A stretch of 64,000 bases of DNA from an uncultured Kordiimonas sp. (GTDB lineage Bacteria > Pseudomonadota > Alphaproteobacteria > Sphingomonadales > Kordiimonadaceae), in NCBI GenBank assembly GCA_947492375.1, contig CANLMI010000002.1, positions 1 to 64,000 on the forward strand, written 5' to 3'. Positions 1 through 8,314 of the stretch are shown here, piece after piece. The notes under the pieces are model-generated. The model had not been told where the DNA came from and did not search any database. It saw only the letters and a list, made by a program, of their open reading frames with translations. A program made the translations under genes and the position numbers. The number at the start of each line of letters is the position of its first letter. Position 1 is the first letter of the stretch.

Positions 1-538
1 CCGTTGAAGATAAGATAATAGTCAATCAGACTACCGTCCTCATCTCCCTTCCATCCAACTATGTCAAAGATCAAAATAGTTTTAATTTCAAGCTGTTAGC
101 TCTAATCTCCAAACTGTCCCGCCGAGCTGCCGTTGTTGCGGTGTGCGTCGTCGGTGGAGGCGGGTTATAGGGGTGGTTTATCGACCTGTAAACACCTTTT
201 TTCAGTTTTTTTCAAAAAAGTGCCGTTTAAGCGAAATATCATCATTTACATTGCTTTTATTTCATAAAGTTCATCTTTCTGATAATAATATTACACACTT
301 ATTACATATCAATTCAAACAGCTACCAATATCTTGGCATGAATCGTTATTAAAAAGATACTTTGTGGATGAATCACAAACTAAAACCGCGCCGGCTTTAG
401 TCCAATTTTGTCTATTATAAAGGCAAATGTATCTATTATAAAGGCAAATGTATCTATTATAAAGGCAAATGTATCTATTTGTGAGGAACGAACTGGCTTT
501 AGATCAATAGCAACTTATGAATCACAATAACTGAAGGA
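1..538. other. Intergenic stretch without a recognised gene
   Basis: No convincing coding region was found here on either strand. A G-rich patch at about 118-180 sits between AT-rich flanks and is followed by T-rich and A-rich runs at 190-225. It could be an RNA 3' region or the tail of a gene lying left of the window, but nothing in it is recognisable. The only clear structure is a short tandem repeat at 411-480, described separately. Confidence 0.5.
411..480. repeat. 21-bp tandem repeat, three copies plus a partial fourth
   Basis: Three identical 21-bp units lie head to tail at 411-431, 432-452 and 453-473. Each starts TCTATTATAA and ends GGCAAATGTA. A fourth copy breaks off after about 6-7 bases. 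There are no spacers, so this is not CRISPR. It lies just past the 3' end of the exported-protein gene that runs leftward to 539. Perfect identity suggests recent slippage or an iterated binding site. Confidence 0.95.
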
Positions 539-1273
539 TTACTTATTTTGCTTTGCGAGCTTCTTCTTATGCCTTTCCAGCATATTGAGATAAGTACCAC
601 GCTCTTGCCATTCCTGACGGTGGAAATCGAGGAATGTTTCAAATTCATCAGGGAGCAAACGAATCTTGCCACCATTTATCTCAGCTGGATCACTTGTACC
701 CGATACATCATTAAAGAGACCAATCGGCGGCCCGTTTAAAATGCCATTGTCGATCAAAGGTATCGGGGGAGGTTTAAGTAAATAAGGTGTTCTATCGGTA
801 AAGAAGCCAAAACCAGAGGACGGCGGACCAGCTTCTGGTTCTTTATACTTAGCATAATCTTGTGCGTCTGGTTTTAACAAAATGCCCGGGCGCGTACCAG
901 TAATACGCCCTTCCCGCAGCATATTGCGCGCAACCTCCCCCAAAAACAGCCGACGATCGAGGTCAGACATTTCCCGGTTCAAGTCGCTTTTACGAAGACT
1001 TCCCAAAATCCAATCTGCCATCGAAATAACAGAACCATCATTTAAAAGGATATATTGATCGTGAAGATCTTCTATCGCGGAAAGAGGTTTCGAGCTCTGC
1101 GTTCCTCGCGGATAAACAGGTACATTAAGAGGCTTCTCGGTTTCCACAGCCTGTTCCAGTGGTGCATTCGTTTCTGTGTCTACCGTTCCGTCTTGGGCAG
1201 ACACAGAAAATGTGGCAAAAGGAATCGTAACTAAAAAAATAGCCTTATACTTGGTATAAATTGCCCCTAACAC
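539..1273 (-). CDS. Exported protein of unknown function
   Basis: No family was recognised. The best start is a GTG at 1273, four bases after a strong AGGGGG ribosome binding site. It gives a short basic N-terminus (YTKYK), a hydrophobic core (AIFLVTIPFATFSV) and a signal peptidase site near SAQ/DG, so the product is probably periplasmic or surface-exposed. Upstream in-frame TTG (1336) and ATG (1309) codons have no visible ribosome binding site. The mature part is about 215 residues, proline- and acid-rich, with a basic Lys-rich end (HKKKLAKQNK), and has no cysteine. It is divergent from the polysaccharide genes to its right, so a link to the cell surface is possible but unproven. Confidence 0.65.
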   Translation of the reverse strand: MLGAIYTKYKAIFLVTIPFATFSVSAQDGTVDTETNAPLEQAVETEKPLNVPVYPRGTQSSKPLSAIEDLHDQYILLNDGSVISMADWILGSLRKSDLNREMSDLDRRLFLGEVARNMLREGRITGTRPGILLKPDAQDYAKYKEPEAGPPSSGFGFFTDRTPYLLKPPPIPLIDNGILNGPPIGLFNDVSGTSDPAEINGGKIRLLPDEFETFLDFHRQEWQERGTYLNMLERHKKKLAKQNK

Positions 1274-1454
1274 AAATCCCCCTATCCACAGATACGCAAA
1301 ACAGGACATGCTATAAATATGACCAAATAAAGGCAATTAAGGAAGGTTTTATTATCTAGTCTTGTTTATGGCCTCAATTTGCCATTGTAAACAAAAGCAA
1401 GATATCGCAGCATTAGTCTTATAATCATAGCAACAACTCTTTGGGCTGAGCTAT

Positions 1455-2690
1455 ATGCGCGTTTTACATATTCTAGATCATTCAATACCGCATCAAAGTG
1501 GTTACGTCTTTCGAACAATGGCAATTGTTCGAGAACAACAAAAAACTGGCGTAAAACCGACTTTGATGACAACACCGCGCCAAACAAAGTCAGACCAGCA
1601 CAAAAATGTTTCCCTGACTTCAATAGATCATATAGACGGTTTGCGAATCTATCGGGCTCAAAAAAAGCGGAATTTGTTTAACCGCCTTCCCTTTGTAGAC
1701 GAGATAACGGATATGATTGCAACCTATCGCACTTCAAAACGTTATATAGATGAGATAAAGCCCGATATTATACATGTGCATTCCCCTGTTTTAAATTTCT
1801 GGCCAATATATTGGGCATTGGGAAAACACTATCCAATATTATATGAAATTCGTGCGTTTTGGGAAGATGCTGCAGTTAATTACGGCGTTACATCTTTTGG
1901 CAGCCCCCGCTATAAAGGGACAAAACAACTAGAAACCATGGCAATGCGCCGCACAACTGCTGTGACAACGATTTGTAACGGGTTAAAACGAGACATATTA
2001 AGTAGAGGTATTGCCCCTTCTAAAGTAGGCGTTATTCCCAATGCGGTCGACATAGACCGTTTTTTACCAATTACAACTCGAAACGATCAATTGGCTAAAA
2101 CGCTCAGATTAGACAATAGCTTTGTATTGGGTTTTGCTGGTTCATTTTATGATTATGAAGGGCTGGATTTGCTCATTGAAGCGTTACCAATCATTCACAG
2201 CAAACACCCAAACACCAAGATACTGCTTGTAGGGGGTGGCCCAAAAGAAAGTGAACTGAAAGCTTTAACTGAAAGATTAGGCTTAAATGAATCGGTTGTG
2301 TTTACAGGCCGCATTCCCCAAAGCAAAATTCGCGATTATTACAGTATTGCAGACTTGATGGTTTACCCTCGCCACTCCATGCGTTTAACAGAAACAGTTA
2401 CCCCTTTAAAACCCCTCGAAGCAATGGCAATGAAGCGATTAGTTTTGGCATCCGACGTGGGCGGGCATCACGAACTGATCGATGAAAACAAAACTGGTTT
2501 TCTGTTTAAAGCCGGGGACAAGTTGGACTTAGCCCACAAAGTTTGCGATATTTCAGATACCATAGACCAAAGTGCTCATATCATTGAAAATGGCTATCAC
2601 TATGTGGAAAAAGTTAGAAACTGGAAAAATAGCGTTGCTAAATATAAACCTATATACAAAAAAGCCATTGAAACGCATAAAGCATTATAA
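1455..2690 (+). CDS. GT4-family glycosyltransferase, exosortase-A/PEP-CTERM-associated type
   Basis: This is a 411-residue GT-B glycosyltransferase. The N-terminus (MRVLHILDHSIPHQSGYVFRT) and the following HIDGLRIYRA segment resemble the TIGR04063 family that travels with EpsH/XrtA exosortases and exopolysaccharide genes. The C-terminal half has the GT4 donor-site pattern: GFAGSFYDYEGLDLLIEA, then LLVGGGP and the E-x7-E segment EAMAMKRLVLASDVGGHHE. It is cytoplasmic and should transfer a sugar from a nucleotide donor to a growing polysaccharide or lipid-linked acceptor. It is followed 23 bases later by wecB and wecC, which make a ManNAc-uronic acid donor. No exosortase gene is in the window, so that link rests on sequence resemblance only. 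Confidence 0.85.
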   Translation: MRVLHILDHSIPHQSGYVFRTMAIVREQQKTGVKPTLMTTPRQTKSDQHKNVSLTSIDHIDGLRIYRAQKKRNLFNRLPFVDEITDMIATYRTSKRYIDEIKPDIIHVHSPVLNFWPIYWALGKHYPILYEIRAFWEDAAVNYGVTSFGSPRYKGTKQLETMAMRRTTAVTTICNGLKRDILSRGIAPSKVGVIPNAVDIDRFLPITTRNDQLAKTLRLDNSFVLGFAGSFYDYEGLDLLIEALPIIHSKHPNTKILLVGGGPKESELKALTERLGLNESVVFTGRIPQSKIRDYYSIADLMVYPRHSMRLTETVTPLKPLEAMAMKRLVLASDVGGHHELIDENKTGFLFKAGDKLDLAHKVCDISDTIDQSAHIIENGYHYVEKVRNWKNSVAKYKPIYKKAIETHKAL

Positions 2691-2713
2691 TTGCATATAA
2701 TTTGGGTTACAGA

Positions 2714-3832
2714 ATGAAAATACTGACTGTATTTGGTACACGACCAGAAGCCATTAAAATGGCGCCCGTAATCGCAGCACTTAATGCTGACCCTCGTTTT
2801 GATAATAAAGTATGCCTGTCTGGTCAGCACCGAAGTATGCTGGATCAGGTTATTAATTTCTTTGATATTCCCGTTGAATACGATCTCAATGTTATGCAAG
2901 AGAATCAATCTCTTTCGCACACCACTGCGGCAATACTCAGTAAAGTTGACGATATCATTAAACAGGAATCCCCGGACTGTATAATGGTTCACGGGGATAC
3001 CAATACCACAATGAGTGTCAGCCTAGCGGCTTTCTTCAATAAAGTCAGAATTGCCCATATTGAAGCGGGACTGCGCACCAATAACCTTTTAGCCCCCTGG
3101 CCAGAAGAAGCTAATCGCAGAATAACTGATTTACTTGCACATCAATATTTTGCCCCAACAAACACAGCCAAGCATAACCTTGAACAAGAGCGAATACTCT
3201 CTGAAAAGATCACCGTTACTGGTAACACTGTGATTGATGCGCTTTTTATGGCCCAAGAGAAAATTACAGCGAATAAACCTCTTCAGGAAACTCTTGATCA
3301 GCGCTTTTCCTATCTAAATAAGGATAACAATCTTATTTTAGTGACAGGGCACCGCCGTGAAAATCATGGTGATGGCCTTACATCAATTTGTCATGCACTT
3401 ATGAATATAGCTGATAATAATCCTGTAGACATTATATACCCGGTTCACAAGAACCCGAATGTTAAGGATATCGTCCATAAACATCTTGGCGGCAAAAGAA
3501 ATATCCACTTGATTGAACCCCTCGGTTATCCAGACTTTGTTTATTTAATGAACCAGTCATATTTAATTTTAACCGATTCTGGCGGCATACAAGAAGAAGC
3601 ACCCTCTTTAAACAAACCTGTTCTTGTAATGCGGGAGGTTACTGAGCGCCCTGAAGGAATTGAGGCCGGCACGCTAAAACTTGTTGGTACGCATTCCGCC
3701 AAAATAGTAGAAAACGTTCATACCTTATTAAAAAACAAGGATGCATACTTTAAAATGGCAAACGCGCGTAATCCATACGGTGATGGCAAAGCGGCAAAAC
3801 GTATTATAGATGCCCTTTATACTGGACAATAA
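2714..3832 (+). CDS. wecB: UDP-N-acetylglucosamine 2-epimerase (non-hydrolysing)
   Basis: Interconverts UDP-GlcNAc and UDP-ManNAc in the cytoplasm, the first step toward ManNAc-containing surface polysaccharides. The 372-residue protein starts with the family signature MKILTVFGTRPEAIKMAPV and carries SGQHRSMLDQ, VHGDTNTTMS, HIEAGLRT, GHRRENHGDG and LTDSGGIQEEAPSL. These include the UDP-binding and catalytic His/Glu/Asp positions of the family. The ATG at 2714 begins the conserved N-terminus; an upstream TTG at 2702 is less likely. The gene sits 23 bases after the glycosyltransferase and 6 bases before wecC, so the three are almost certainly one transcript. Length is normal. Confidence 0.96.
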   Translation: MKILTVFGTRPEAIKMAPVIAALNADPRFDNKVCLSGQHRSMLDQVINFFDIPVEYDLNVMQENQSLSHTTAAILSKVDDIIKQESPDCIMVHGDTNTTMSVSLAAFFNKVRIAHIEAGLRTNNLLAPWPEEANRRITDLLAHQYFAPTNTAKHNLEQERILSEKITVTGNTVIDALFMAQEKITANKPLQETLDQRFSYLNKDNNLILVTGHRRENHGDGLTSICHALMNIADNNPVDIIYPVHKNPNVKDIVHKHLGGKRNIHLIEPLGYPDFVYLMNQSYLILTDSGGIQEEAPSLNKPVLVMREVTERPEGIEAGTLKLVGTHSAKIVENVHTLLKNKDAYFKMANARNPYGDGKAAKRIIDALYTGQ

Positions 3833-3838
3833 AGAATA

Positions 3839-5092
3839 ATGATTAGTGAAGTTTCTACTTTCAAATCCATATGTGTTGTTGGCCTTGGGTATATTGGCCT
3901 ACCAACCGCAGCGCTCTTCGCAAAATCCGGCATACAGGTTCATGGCTATGATATTAACGCCAATACCGTTAAAACAATTAATGAAGGTCAGGCTCACATA
4001 CAAGAAGTTGACCTTGATGGTTTAATACAGGGTGTCATTTCCAACGGCTTACTTAAAGCTGCAACAAAACCAGTTAGTGCAGATGTATATCTGATTTCAG
4101 TTCCAACCCCATTTAAAGAAAACCACAAGCCTGACTTAACATATATAAAGAACGCGATCCGTGATATTGCGCCGCTTGTAAAAGAAGGTGACCTAATTAT
4201 CCTTGAATCGACTATTCCTCCCGGCACAACAAAAGAGATGTGCCACTGGCTGGAAGAAAAACGCCCAGACCTGAAAAAAGCTGGCGGCGTTGGCATCGCA
4301 TACCATGCAGCACACTGCCCTGAACGCGTTTTACCCGGCCGGATTTTAATTGAGCTCGTACAAAATGACCGCATCATTGGTGGTATAACCAACCAATGTG
4401 CTGAAAAGGCAAGATCATTGTATGAGATTGTTGTTCGGGGTGAGTGTTTTTTAACCAATTCACAAACAGCAGAATTGGCAAAATTATCAGAAAATGCCTT
4501 TCGGGATATCAATATTGCTTACGCAAATGAGCTTTCGCTTATCGCAAGCCAGCTTGATATTGATGTAAAAGAATTAATCCACCTTGCAAACAAGCACCCA
4601 CGGGTGAATATTCTTAATCCAGGCCCTGGTGTTGGCGGACATTGTATTGCTGTTGACCCTTGGTTTATAGTAGACGCTGCGCCAGAAAACAGCCCTCTTA
4701 TTCAGACCGCACGTGTTGTTAATGACGGCATGCCCCAGAAAATTATTCAAAAAATCGAAAATGCTGCCGCGAAATTCAAAAAACCTCAAATAGCCTGTCT
4801 TGGTTTGGCCTTTAAAGCAGACATAGATGATTTGAGGTCAAGCCCAGCATTAACAATTACCAAGTCTCTTGCCAGTAAAAATGATTTTGAAATATTGGTT
4901 GTTGAACCAAATATCAACGAACTACCATCAAACTTATCAAGCATTGAAAACGTTACGCTAACTTCCTTAAAGCAAGCCTTAAAGACAGCAGATGTAATCG
5001 CTTTACTGGTAGATCACACACCGTTCAAGCGCGTCTCTAAAAACCTGCTTCTTGATAAAATCATTATCGATACCAGAGGTATCTGGTCATAG
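3839..5092 (+). CDS. wecC: UDP-N-acetyl-D-mannosamine dehydrogenase
   Basis: NAD-dependent four-electron oxidation of UDP-ManNAc to UDP-ManNAcA, using the product of the preceding gene. The 417-residue protein has the N-terminal Rossmann motif (GLGYIGLPTAALFA), the central dimerisation helix (ENAFRDINIAYANE) and the catalytic cysteine at about residue 269 in GPGVGGHCIAVDPWF. The C-terminal UDP-binding domain contains CLGLAFKADIDDLRSSPA. Together with wecB this supplies an acidic aminosugar for an exopolysaccharide or a repeat-unit glycan. It is the last gene of the rightward operon. The next gene is convergent. Confidence 0.95.
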   Translation: MISEVSTFKSICVVGLGYIGLPTAALFAKSGIQVHGYDINANTVKTINEGQAHIQEVDLDGLIQGVISNGLLKAATKPVSADVYLISVPTPFKENHKPDLTYIKNAIRDIAPLVKEGDLIILESTIPPGTTKEMCHWLEEKRPDLKKAGGVGIAYHAAHCPERVLPGRILIELVQNDRIIGGITNQCAEKARSLYEIVVRGECFLTNSQTAELAKLSENAFRDINIAYANELSLIASQLDIDVKELIHLANKHPRVNILNPGPGVGGHCIAVDPWFIVDAAPENSPLIQTARVVNDGMPQKIIQKIENAAAKFKKPQIACLGLAFKADIDDLRSSPALTITKSLASKNDFEILVVEPNINELPSNLSSIENVTLTSLKQALKTADVIALLVDHTPFKRVSKNLLLDKIIIDTRGIWS

Positions 5093-5116
5093 CATTGCAT
5101 AAATACCTATAGAATA

Positions 5117-5143
5117 AGCAATGGCTCAATCTATGCCATTGCT
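5117..5143. terminator. Hairpin between convergent wecC and CBS-protein gene
   Basis: AGCAATGGC at 5117-5125 and GCCATTGCT at 5135-5143 form a perfect 9-bp stem with a 9-base loop. The right arm overlaps the last codons of the minus-strand CBS gene. No strong U-run follows on either strand, so termination is likely but weakly supported. Confidence 0.4.
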
Positions 5144-5565
5144 ATATATTCTTTCAGGGCTTCCGCTTCTTGCTCGGTTTCTTGCAATCGCTCTTTCACT
5201 AAATCACCAATCGAGACAATACCAATTAACTTATCGCCATCAACCACAGGGATATGCCTGATTTTCTTTTCAGTCATCAGCGCCATTAGCTGTTGAACAG
5301 TATCATTTTGTCCACATGTAAAAACGCGCTGTGTCATGAGACTGTTAACTGTATCGCTTAAGGCATCTGCCCCCTTTTCAGCGATGCCGCGCACAACATC
5401 ACGCTCAGAAATGATACCACATAGTTTTCCACCCTCAATAATCGGGACTGCCCCTATTTTATGATCGCCAAACAATTTTGAAATATCGAGAACAGAAGTA
5501 GTTTTAGTGACTGAAATTACTTCTCGGCTCTTACCACCCAAAATCTGACTAACGTTCATAAACAT
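5131..5565 (-). CDS. Tandem CBS-domain protein
   Basis: This 144-residue soluble protein consists almost entirely of two CBS motifs, at about residues 14-70 and 80-135. Each carries the typical G-(A/I)-(V/I)-P or H-(I/V)-P-V-V turn: HKIGAVPIIEGGKLCGIISERDVV and KIRHIPVVDGDKLIGIVSIGDLV. Stand-alone CBS pairs of this type bind adenine nucleotides or NAD and regulate partner enzymes or transporters. The family is common in alphaproteobacteria, but the partner here is unknown. It stands alone on the minus strand. A 250-base gap without a convincing gene follows on its 5' side. Confidence 0.9.
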   Translation of the reverse strand: MFMNVSQILGGKSREVISVTKTTSVLDISKLFGDHKIGAVPIIEGGKLCGIISERDVVRGIAEKGADALSDTVNSLMTQRVFTCGQNDTVQQLMALMTEKKIRHIPVVDGDKLIGIVSIGDLVKERLQETEQEAEALKEYIAMA

Positions 5566-5818
5566 GCCCCTCCTTCAAGCAAAAATAATTCTATACCCAC
5601 TTCCATTTCATATAGTATGCCTGTTTTTTTAAGTTTATGCAAAAATTTGGTTCAATATTATCCGGTTAGCGATTATCCTTGGATAAATAATCTTGACCGA
5701 TATCAAACTGCGTTCATAGACCGCAGGGCAACAACACCAAAAAACTATATGGTGCAGTCAAAATTGAATTACGGGTTGCGGCGCATATTTTGCCCCTACA
5801 CAAACCAAAGGAAATATT

Positions 5819-6100
5819 ATGAAAAAAGCCCTAAGCGTTATCGGATTTTGCCTGATTATTAGCATCATCAGTTTTGTTGGTATTCGCATATATATGGAAG
5901 CAGAAGGCATCGATTTTACAATCCATGGACAAATTGCGATGGGCATTGGAATATTTTTCACTATGCTTATTGGTTTCGGTTTAATGGCTCTTCTATTCTT
6001 CAGTAACAAGCATGGTCATGACGAAGTAGTTTACGAGTTAAGCTCGGAAGATGGCCGAAAAGCCTACAAAGAAACATCAACCGATGATGAAAAAGAATAG
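5819..6100 (+). CDS. Small two-helix membrane protein
   Basis: This 93-residue protein has two predicted membrane helices, at about residues 4-24 and 38-62, followed by a charged, Asp/Glu/Lys-rich cytoplasmic tail. No family was recognised. The ATG at 5819 follows an AAAGGA-like ribosome binding site. The gene ends 11 bases before the mscS-type gene and is probably co-transcribed, so it may be an accessory subunit or simply a neighbour of the channel. Codon use looks like that of the flanking genes. Confidence 0.75.
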   Translation: MKKALSVIGFCLIISIISFVGIRIYMEAEGIDFTIHGQIAMGIGIFFTMLIGFGLMALLFFSNKHGHDEVVYELSSEDGRKAYKETSTDDEKE

Positions 6101-6111
6101 ACGTTATATTA

Positions 6112-7242
6112 ATGACTAGCTTCAATGACTTTTGGGCCTTGGTACAAGACGTTTGGAATAACGGTTTGTACGGCATCAACATCAGCCAGGTTATTACGGC
6201 TGTAGGGATATTCTTAATATTTCTGATAGCACGAAATCTGTTTACTCGGTTGATCTTAAACCGAATTCGCAAATGGGCTGCTAAAACTGAAACTGAAATT
6301 GACGACGCTGTGGTGGACGCAATCGAGCCACCTGTACGCTTCATTCCTATTGTCATGGGGATATTTTTTGCGACCGAATATCTCGGTTTGAGTGGTGATA
6401 GTGCTCAATTTACCGAAGCGCTTAACAGGTCGCTTATTGCTTTTCTGATTTTTTGGGCGCTGTTCAGAGCTTCCGAACCTGTTGGCGGGCTGCTACAAAA
6501 GGCAGATAAATTCCTTACGTCATCCATGATTATCTGGCTCGCAAAAGCTATCAGGATTGCTTTTGCTCTCTTGGGTGCTGCAACAATTTTGGAAATATGG
6601 GGCATTCATGTAGGCCCGCTGATTGCAGGCCTTGGCCTTTTTGGGGTGGCTGTGGCGCTCGGCGCACAGGATTTGTTCAAAAACCTAATCGCTGGACTAT
6701 TTATTATCGGCGAAAAACGTTTTCATCCCGGCGACTGGATTTTAGTTAAAGGCGTTGTGGAAGGCACCGTTGAGCAAATTGGTTTTAGAACCACAACAAT
6801 CAGACGTTTTGATAAAGCCCCTGTTTATGTTCCAAATTCCCAGTTATCAGATAATGCCGTCACTAATTTCTCTCGGATGACATTTCGCAGGATTAAATGG
6901 CTAATTGGTTTAGAATACCGATCAACTGCTGATCAGCTGGAAATAGTTCGTGAAGGCATTGAAAAATACTTAAGTGAAAACCCCGCATTTGCAAAACCTG
7001 ATCAAACAGCCACTTTTGTTCGAATAGACCGATTTTCTGACAGCTCTATTGATATTCTTCTTTATTGTTTTACAAAAACAACCGATTGGCTGGAATGGTT
7101 AGCCATAAAGGAACAGCTACTGGTCGAAATCAAGCGTATTGTAGAAAAGGCAGGAACAGGCTTTGCCTTTCCATCGCAGTCACTTTATGTGGAAGCCCTT
7201 CCAGAAGATATAGAGATTCCTCAGTTAAGTAACAAACAATAG
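6112..7242 (+). CDS. Small-conductance mechanosensitive channel family protein (MscS)
   Basis: This 376-residue inner-membrane protein has several transmembrane segments in the first 180 residues. The MscS pore-helix and beta-domain follow: GPLIAGLGLFGVAVALGAQDLFKNLIAGLFIIGEKRFHPGDWI, then the beta-barrel segment VEGTVEQIGFRTTTIRRFDKAPVYVPNSQL. This class opens under membrane tension to release solutes in hypo-osmotic shock. The Gly/Ala-packed TM3 and the NPF-like DLFKN turn are preserved. It lies between the small membrane protein (11 bases upstream) and a thioesterase gene (24 bases downstream), giving a likely three-gene operon. Confidence 0.93.
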   Translation: MTSFNDFWALVQDVWNNGLYGINISQVITAVGIFLIFLIARNLFTRLILNRIRKWAAKTETEIDDAVVDAIEPPVRFIPIVMGIFFATEYLGLSGDSAQFTEALNRSLIAFLIFWALFRASEPVGGLLQKADKFLTSSMIIWLAKAIRIAFALLGAATILEIWGIHVGPLIAGLGLFGVAVALGAQDLFKNLIAGLFIIGEKRFHPGDWILVKGVVEGTVEQIGFRTTTIRRFDKAPVYVPNSQLSDNAVTNFSRMTFRRIKWLIGLEYRSTADQLEIVREGIEKYLSENPAFAKPDQTATFVRIDRFSDSSIDILLYCFTKTTDWLEWLAIKEQLLVEIKRIVEKAGTGFAFPSQSLYVEALPEDIEIPQLSNKQ

Positions 7243-7266
7243 TAAAGCTAGTAATAAAGGCAAAAA

Positions 7267-7647
7267 ATGACACTAACAGGACGTAGAGCGACCATAAGAA
7301 CAGTACCCCAGCCATCAGAATTAAATGTGAATGGTAATATATTTGGCGGGTGGGTCTTATCGCAAATGGATATTGCGGGCGGCGTTGTTGCTGGCCGCAG
7401 GGCAAACGGTTCAGTTGCCACTGTCGCCATTGAAGGAATGAAATTCCACCAGCCTATTGAAGTGGGTGATGTTGTTAGTGTTTACGCAGAAGTTGAAAAG
7501 GTGGGTAGAACATCAATAACGGTATCTATCGATGTTTACGCAGACTGTGGTACAAAATCCCCCCAAAAAGTAACCGAAGGTAAATATATCTTTGTGGCTA
7601 TCGACAAAGATGGCACACCTCGAACAGTAGACGCCCCTAATACCTAA
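7267..7647 (+). CDS. Acyl-CoA thioesterase, YciA-like hotdog fold
   Basis: This 126-residue single hotdog domain has the signature NVNGNIFGGWVLSQMDIAGGVVAGRRA. It contains the substrate-site Gly-Gly-Trp and catalytic Asp of the YciA/ACOT family, followed by FHQPIEVGDVVSVYAEVEKVGRTS. It should hydrolyse acyl-CoA to free CoA and fatty acid in the cytoplasm. Length is normal for the family. It is the last gene of the small-protein/mscS run, and a strong hairpin at 7771-7807 separates it from the convergent gene to the right. Confidence 0.92.
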   Translation: MTLTGRRATIRTVPQPSELNVNGNIFGGWVLSQMDIAGGVVAGRRANGSVATVAIEGMKFHQPIEVGDVVSVYAEVEKVGRTSITVSIDVYADCGTKSPQKVTEGKYIFVAIDKDGTPRTVDAPNT

Positions 7648-7770
7648 CAAGGGGATTAAGCGAAGAGTGAAGGGTAATGACATTGATCAAATAATTTGCT
7701 CAGTATTCAACTATTTTCTCTGAACAATACTCGTTTTTACTCGCTTAAACCGCCACATGGTTGACAGATA

Positions 7771-7807
7771 GATAGAAGCATTTTCCAAAGTCTCTAATGC
7801 TTCTATC
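7771..7807. terminator. 12-bp inverted repeat between convergent genes
   Basis: GATAGAAGCATT at 7771-7782 is perfectly complementary to AATGCTTCTATC at 7796-7807, with a 13-base loop. It lies 124 bases past the thioesterase stop and 27 bases past the stop of the minus-strand exported protein. The position suggests a shared bidirectional terminator or mRNA-stabilising hairpin. No T-run follows on either strand. Confidence 0.6.
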
Positions 7808-7834
7808 AGAGAAAATCATTTTATCGGACCGCTC

Positions 7835-8203
7835 TCAATCCGGCTTAGCAACCGGCTGTTCTCCACCAAGTTCTACACCAGATTTTTCCACTTTATCAGC
7901 ACAGTACATCGCAATACTGTCCAACAATTGTCGGCTTTCAGGGCCAATTTCATTTCTGGCTAATTCAGCAGCTAAATCCAGATACCGCTCAAAATCCATA
8001 CGCTTTTGAAATTCATCAACAGTACAATCGCAAAGCGGTTTACAAGCCTCTTCCCCGAAGCCGGGCACACAACTACGCATACAGCGCTGGCGGTCCACGG
8101 AAAGTAAATCTGCGGGAATTTTTTGTATATCTTGTGCTATCGTAGCAGTCGACGCCATCATTACCACGCTAATGAATATTGGCGATTTTAAGAACAGCTT
8201 CAT
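7835..8203 (-). CDS. Small cysteine-containing exported protein
   Basis: This 122-residue protein has a clear signal peptide (MKLFLKSPIFISVVMMASTATIAQ), cleaved probably after AQ. The mature part carries the cluster CMRSC...CKPLCDC in about 25 residues plus one further cysteine near the end. That would suit two or three disulfides in the periplasm or a metal site. No family was recognised. The rest is helical and charged. The gene stands alone, with 111 bases to the giant TPR gene on its 5' side, and a hairpin lies beyond its stop. Confidence 0.7.
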   Translation of the reverse strand: MKLFLKSPIFISVVMMASTATIAQDIQKIPADLLSVDRQRCMRSCVPGFGEEACKPLCDCTVDEFQKRMDFERYLDLAAELARNEIGPESRQLLDSIAMYCADKVEKSGVELGGEQPVAKPD

Positions 8204-8314
8204 AAAGCGGACTTTCCTGAAATGTGTACCTAATCTCTTATACGGTTATCATTAATGAGGAAAAAAGGCCAAATTAATGACGAAATACAGATAATATAAT
8301 AAGGGAAATATACC

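Noticed and set aside
143-352. Open reading of 69 codons near the left edge
   Set aside because: No family resemblance, low-complexity start in a G-rich patch and no ribosome binding site.
411-480. CRISPR-like array
   Set aside because: The 21-bp units abut directly with no spacers and no cas genes are present.
1366-1623. Minus-strand 85-codon reading overlapping the glycosyltransferase start
   Set aside because: The plus-strand gene has strong family motifs from its first residue; this reading has none.
3994-4512. Minus-strand 172-codon reading inside wecC
   Set aside because: Antisense to conserved dehydrogenase motifs; no own ribosome binding site or family.
5617-5862. 81-codon open reading before the small membrane protein
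   Set aside because: Overlaps the real gene at 5819, has no ribosome binding site and no recognisable protein features.
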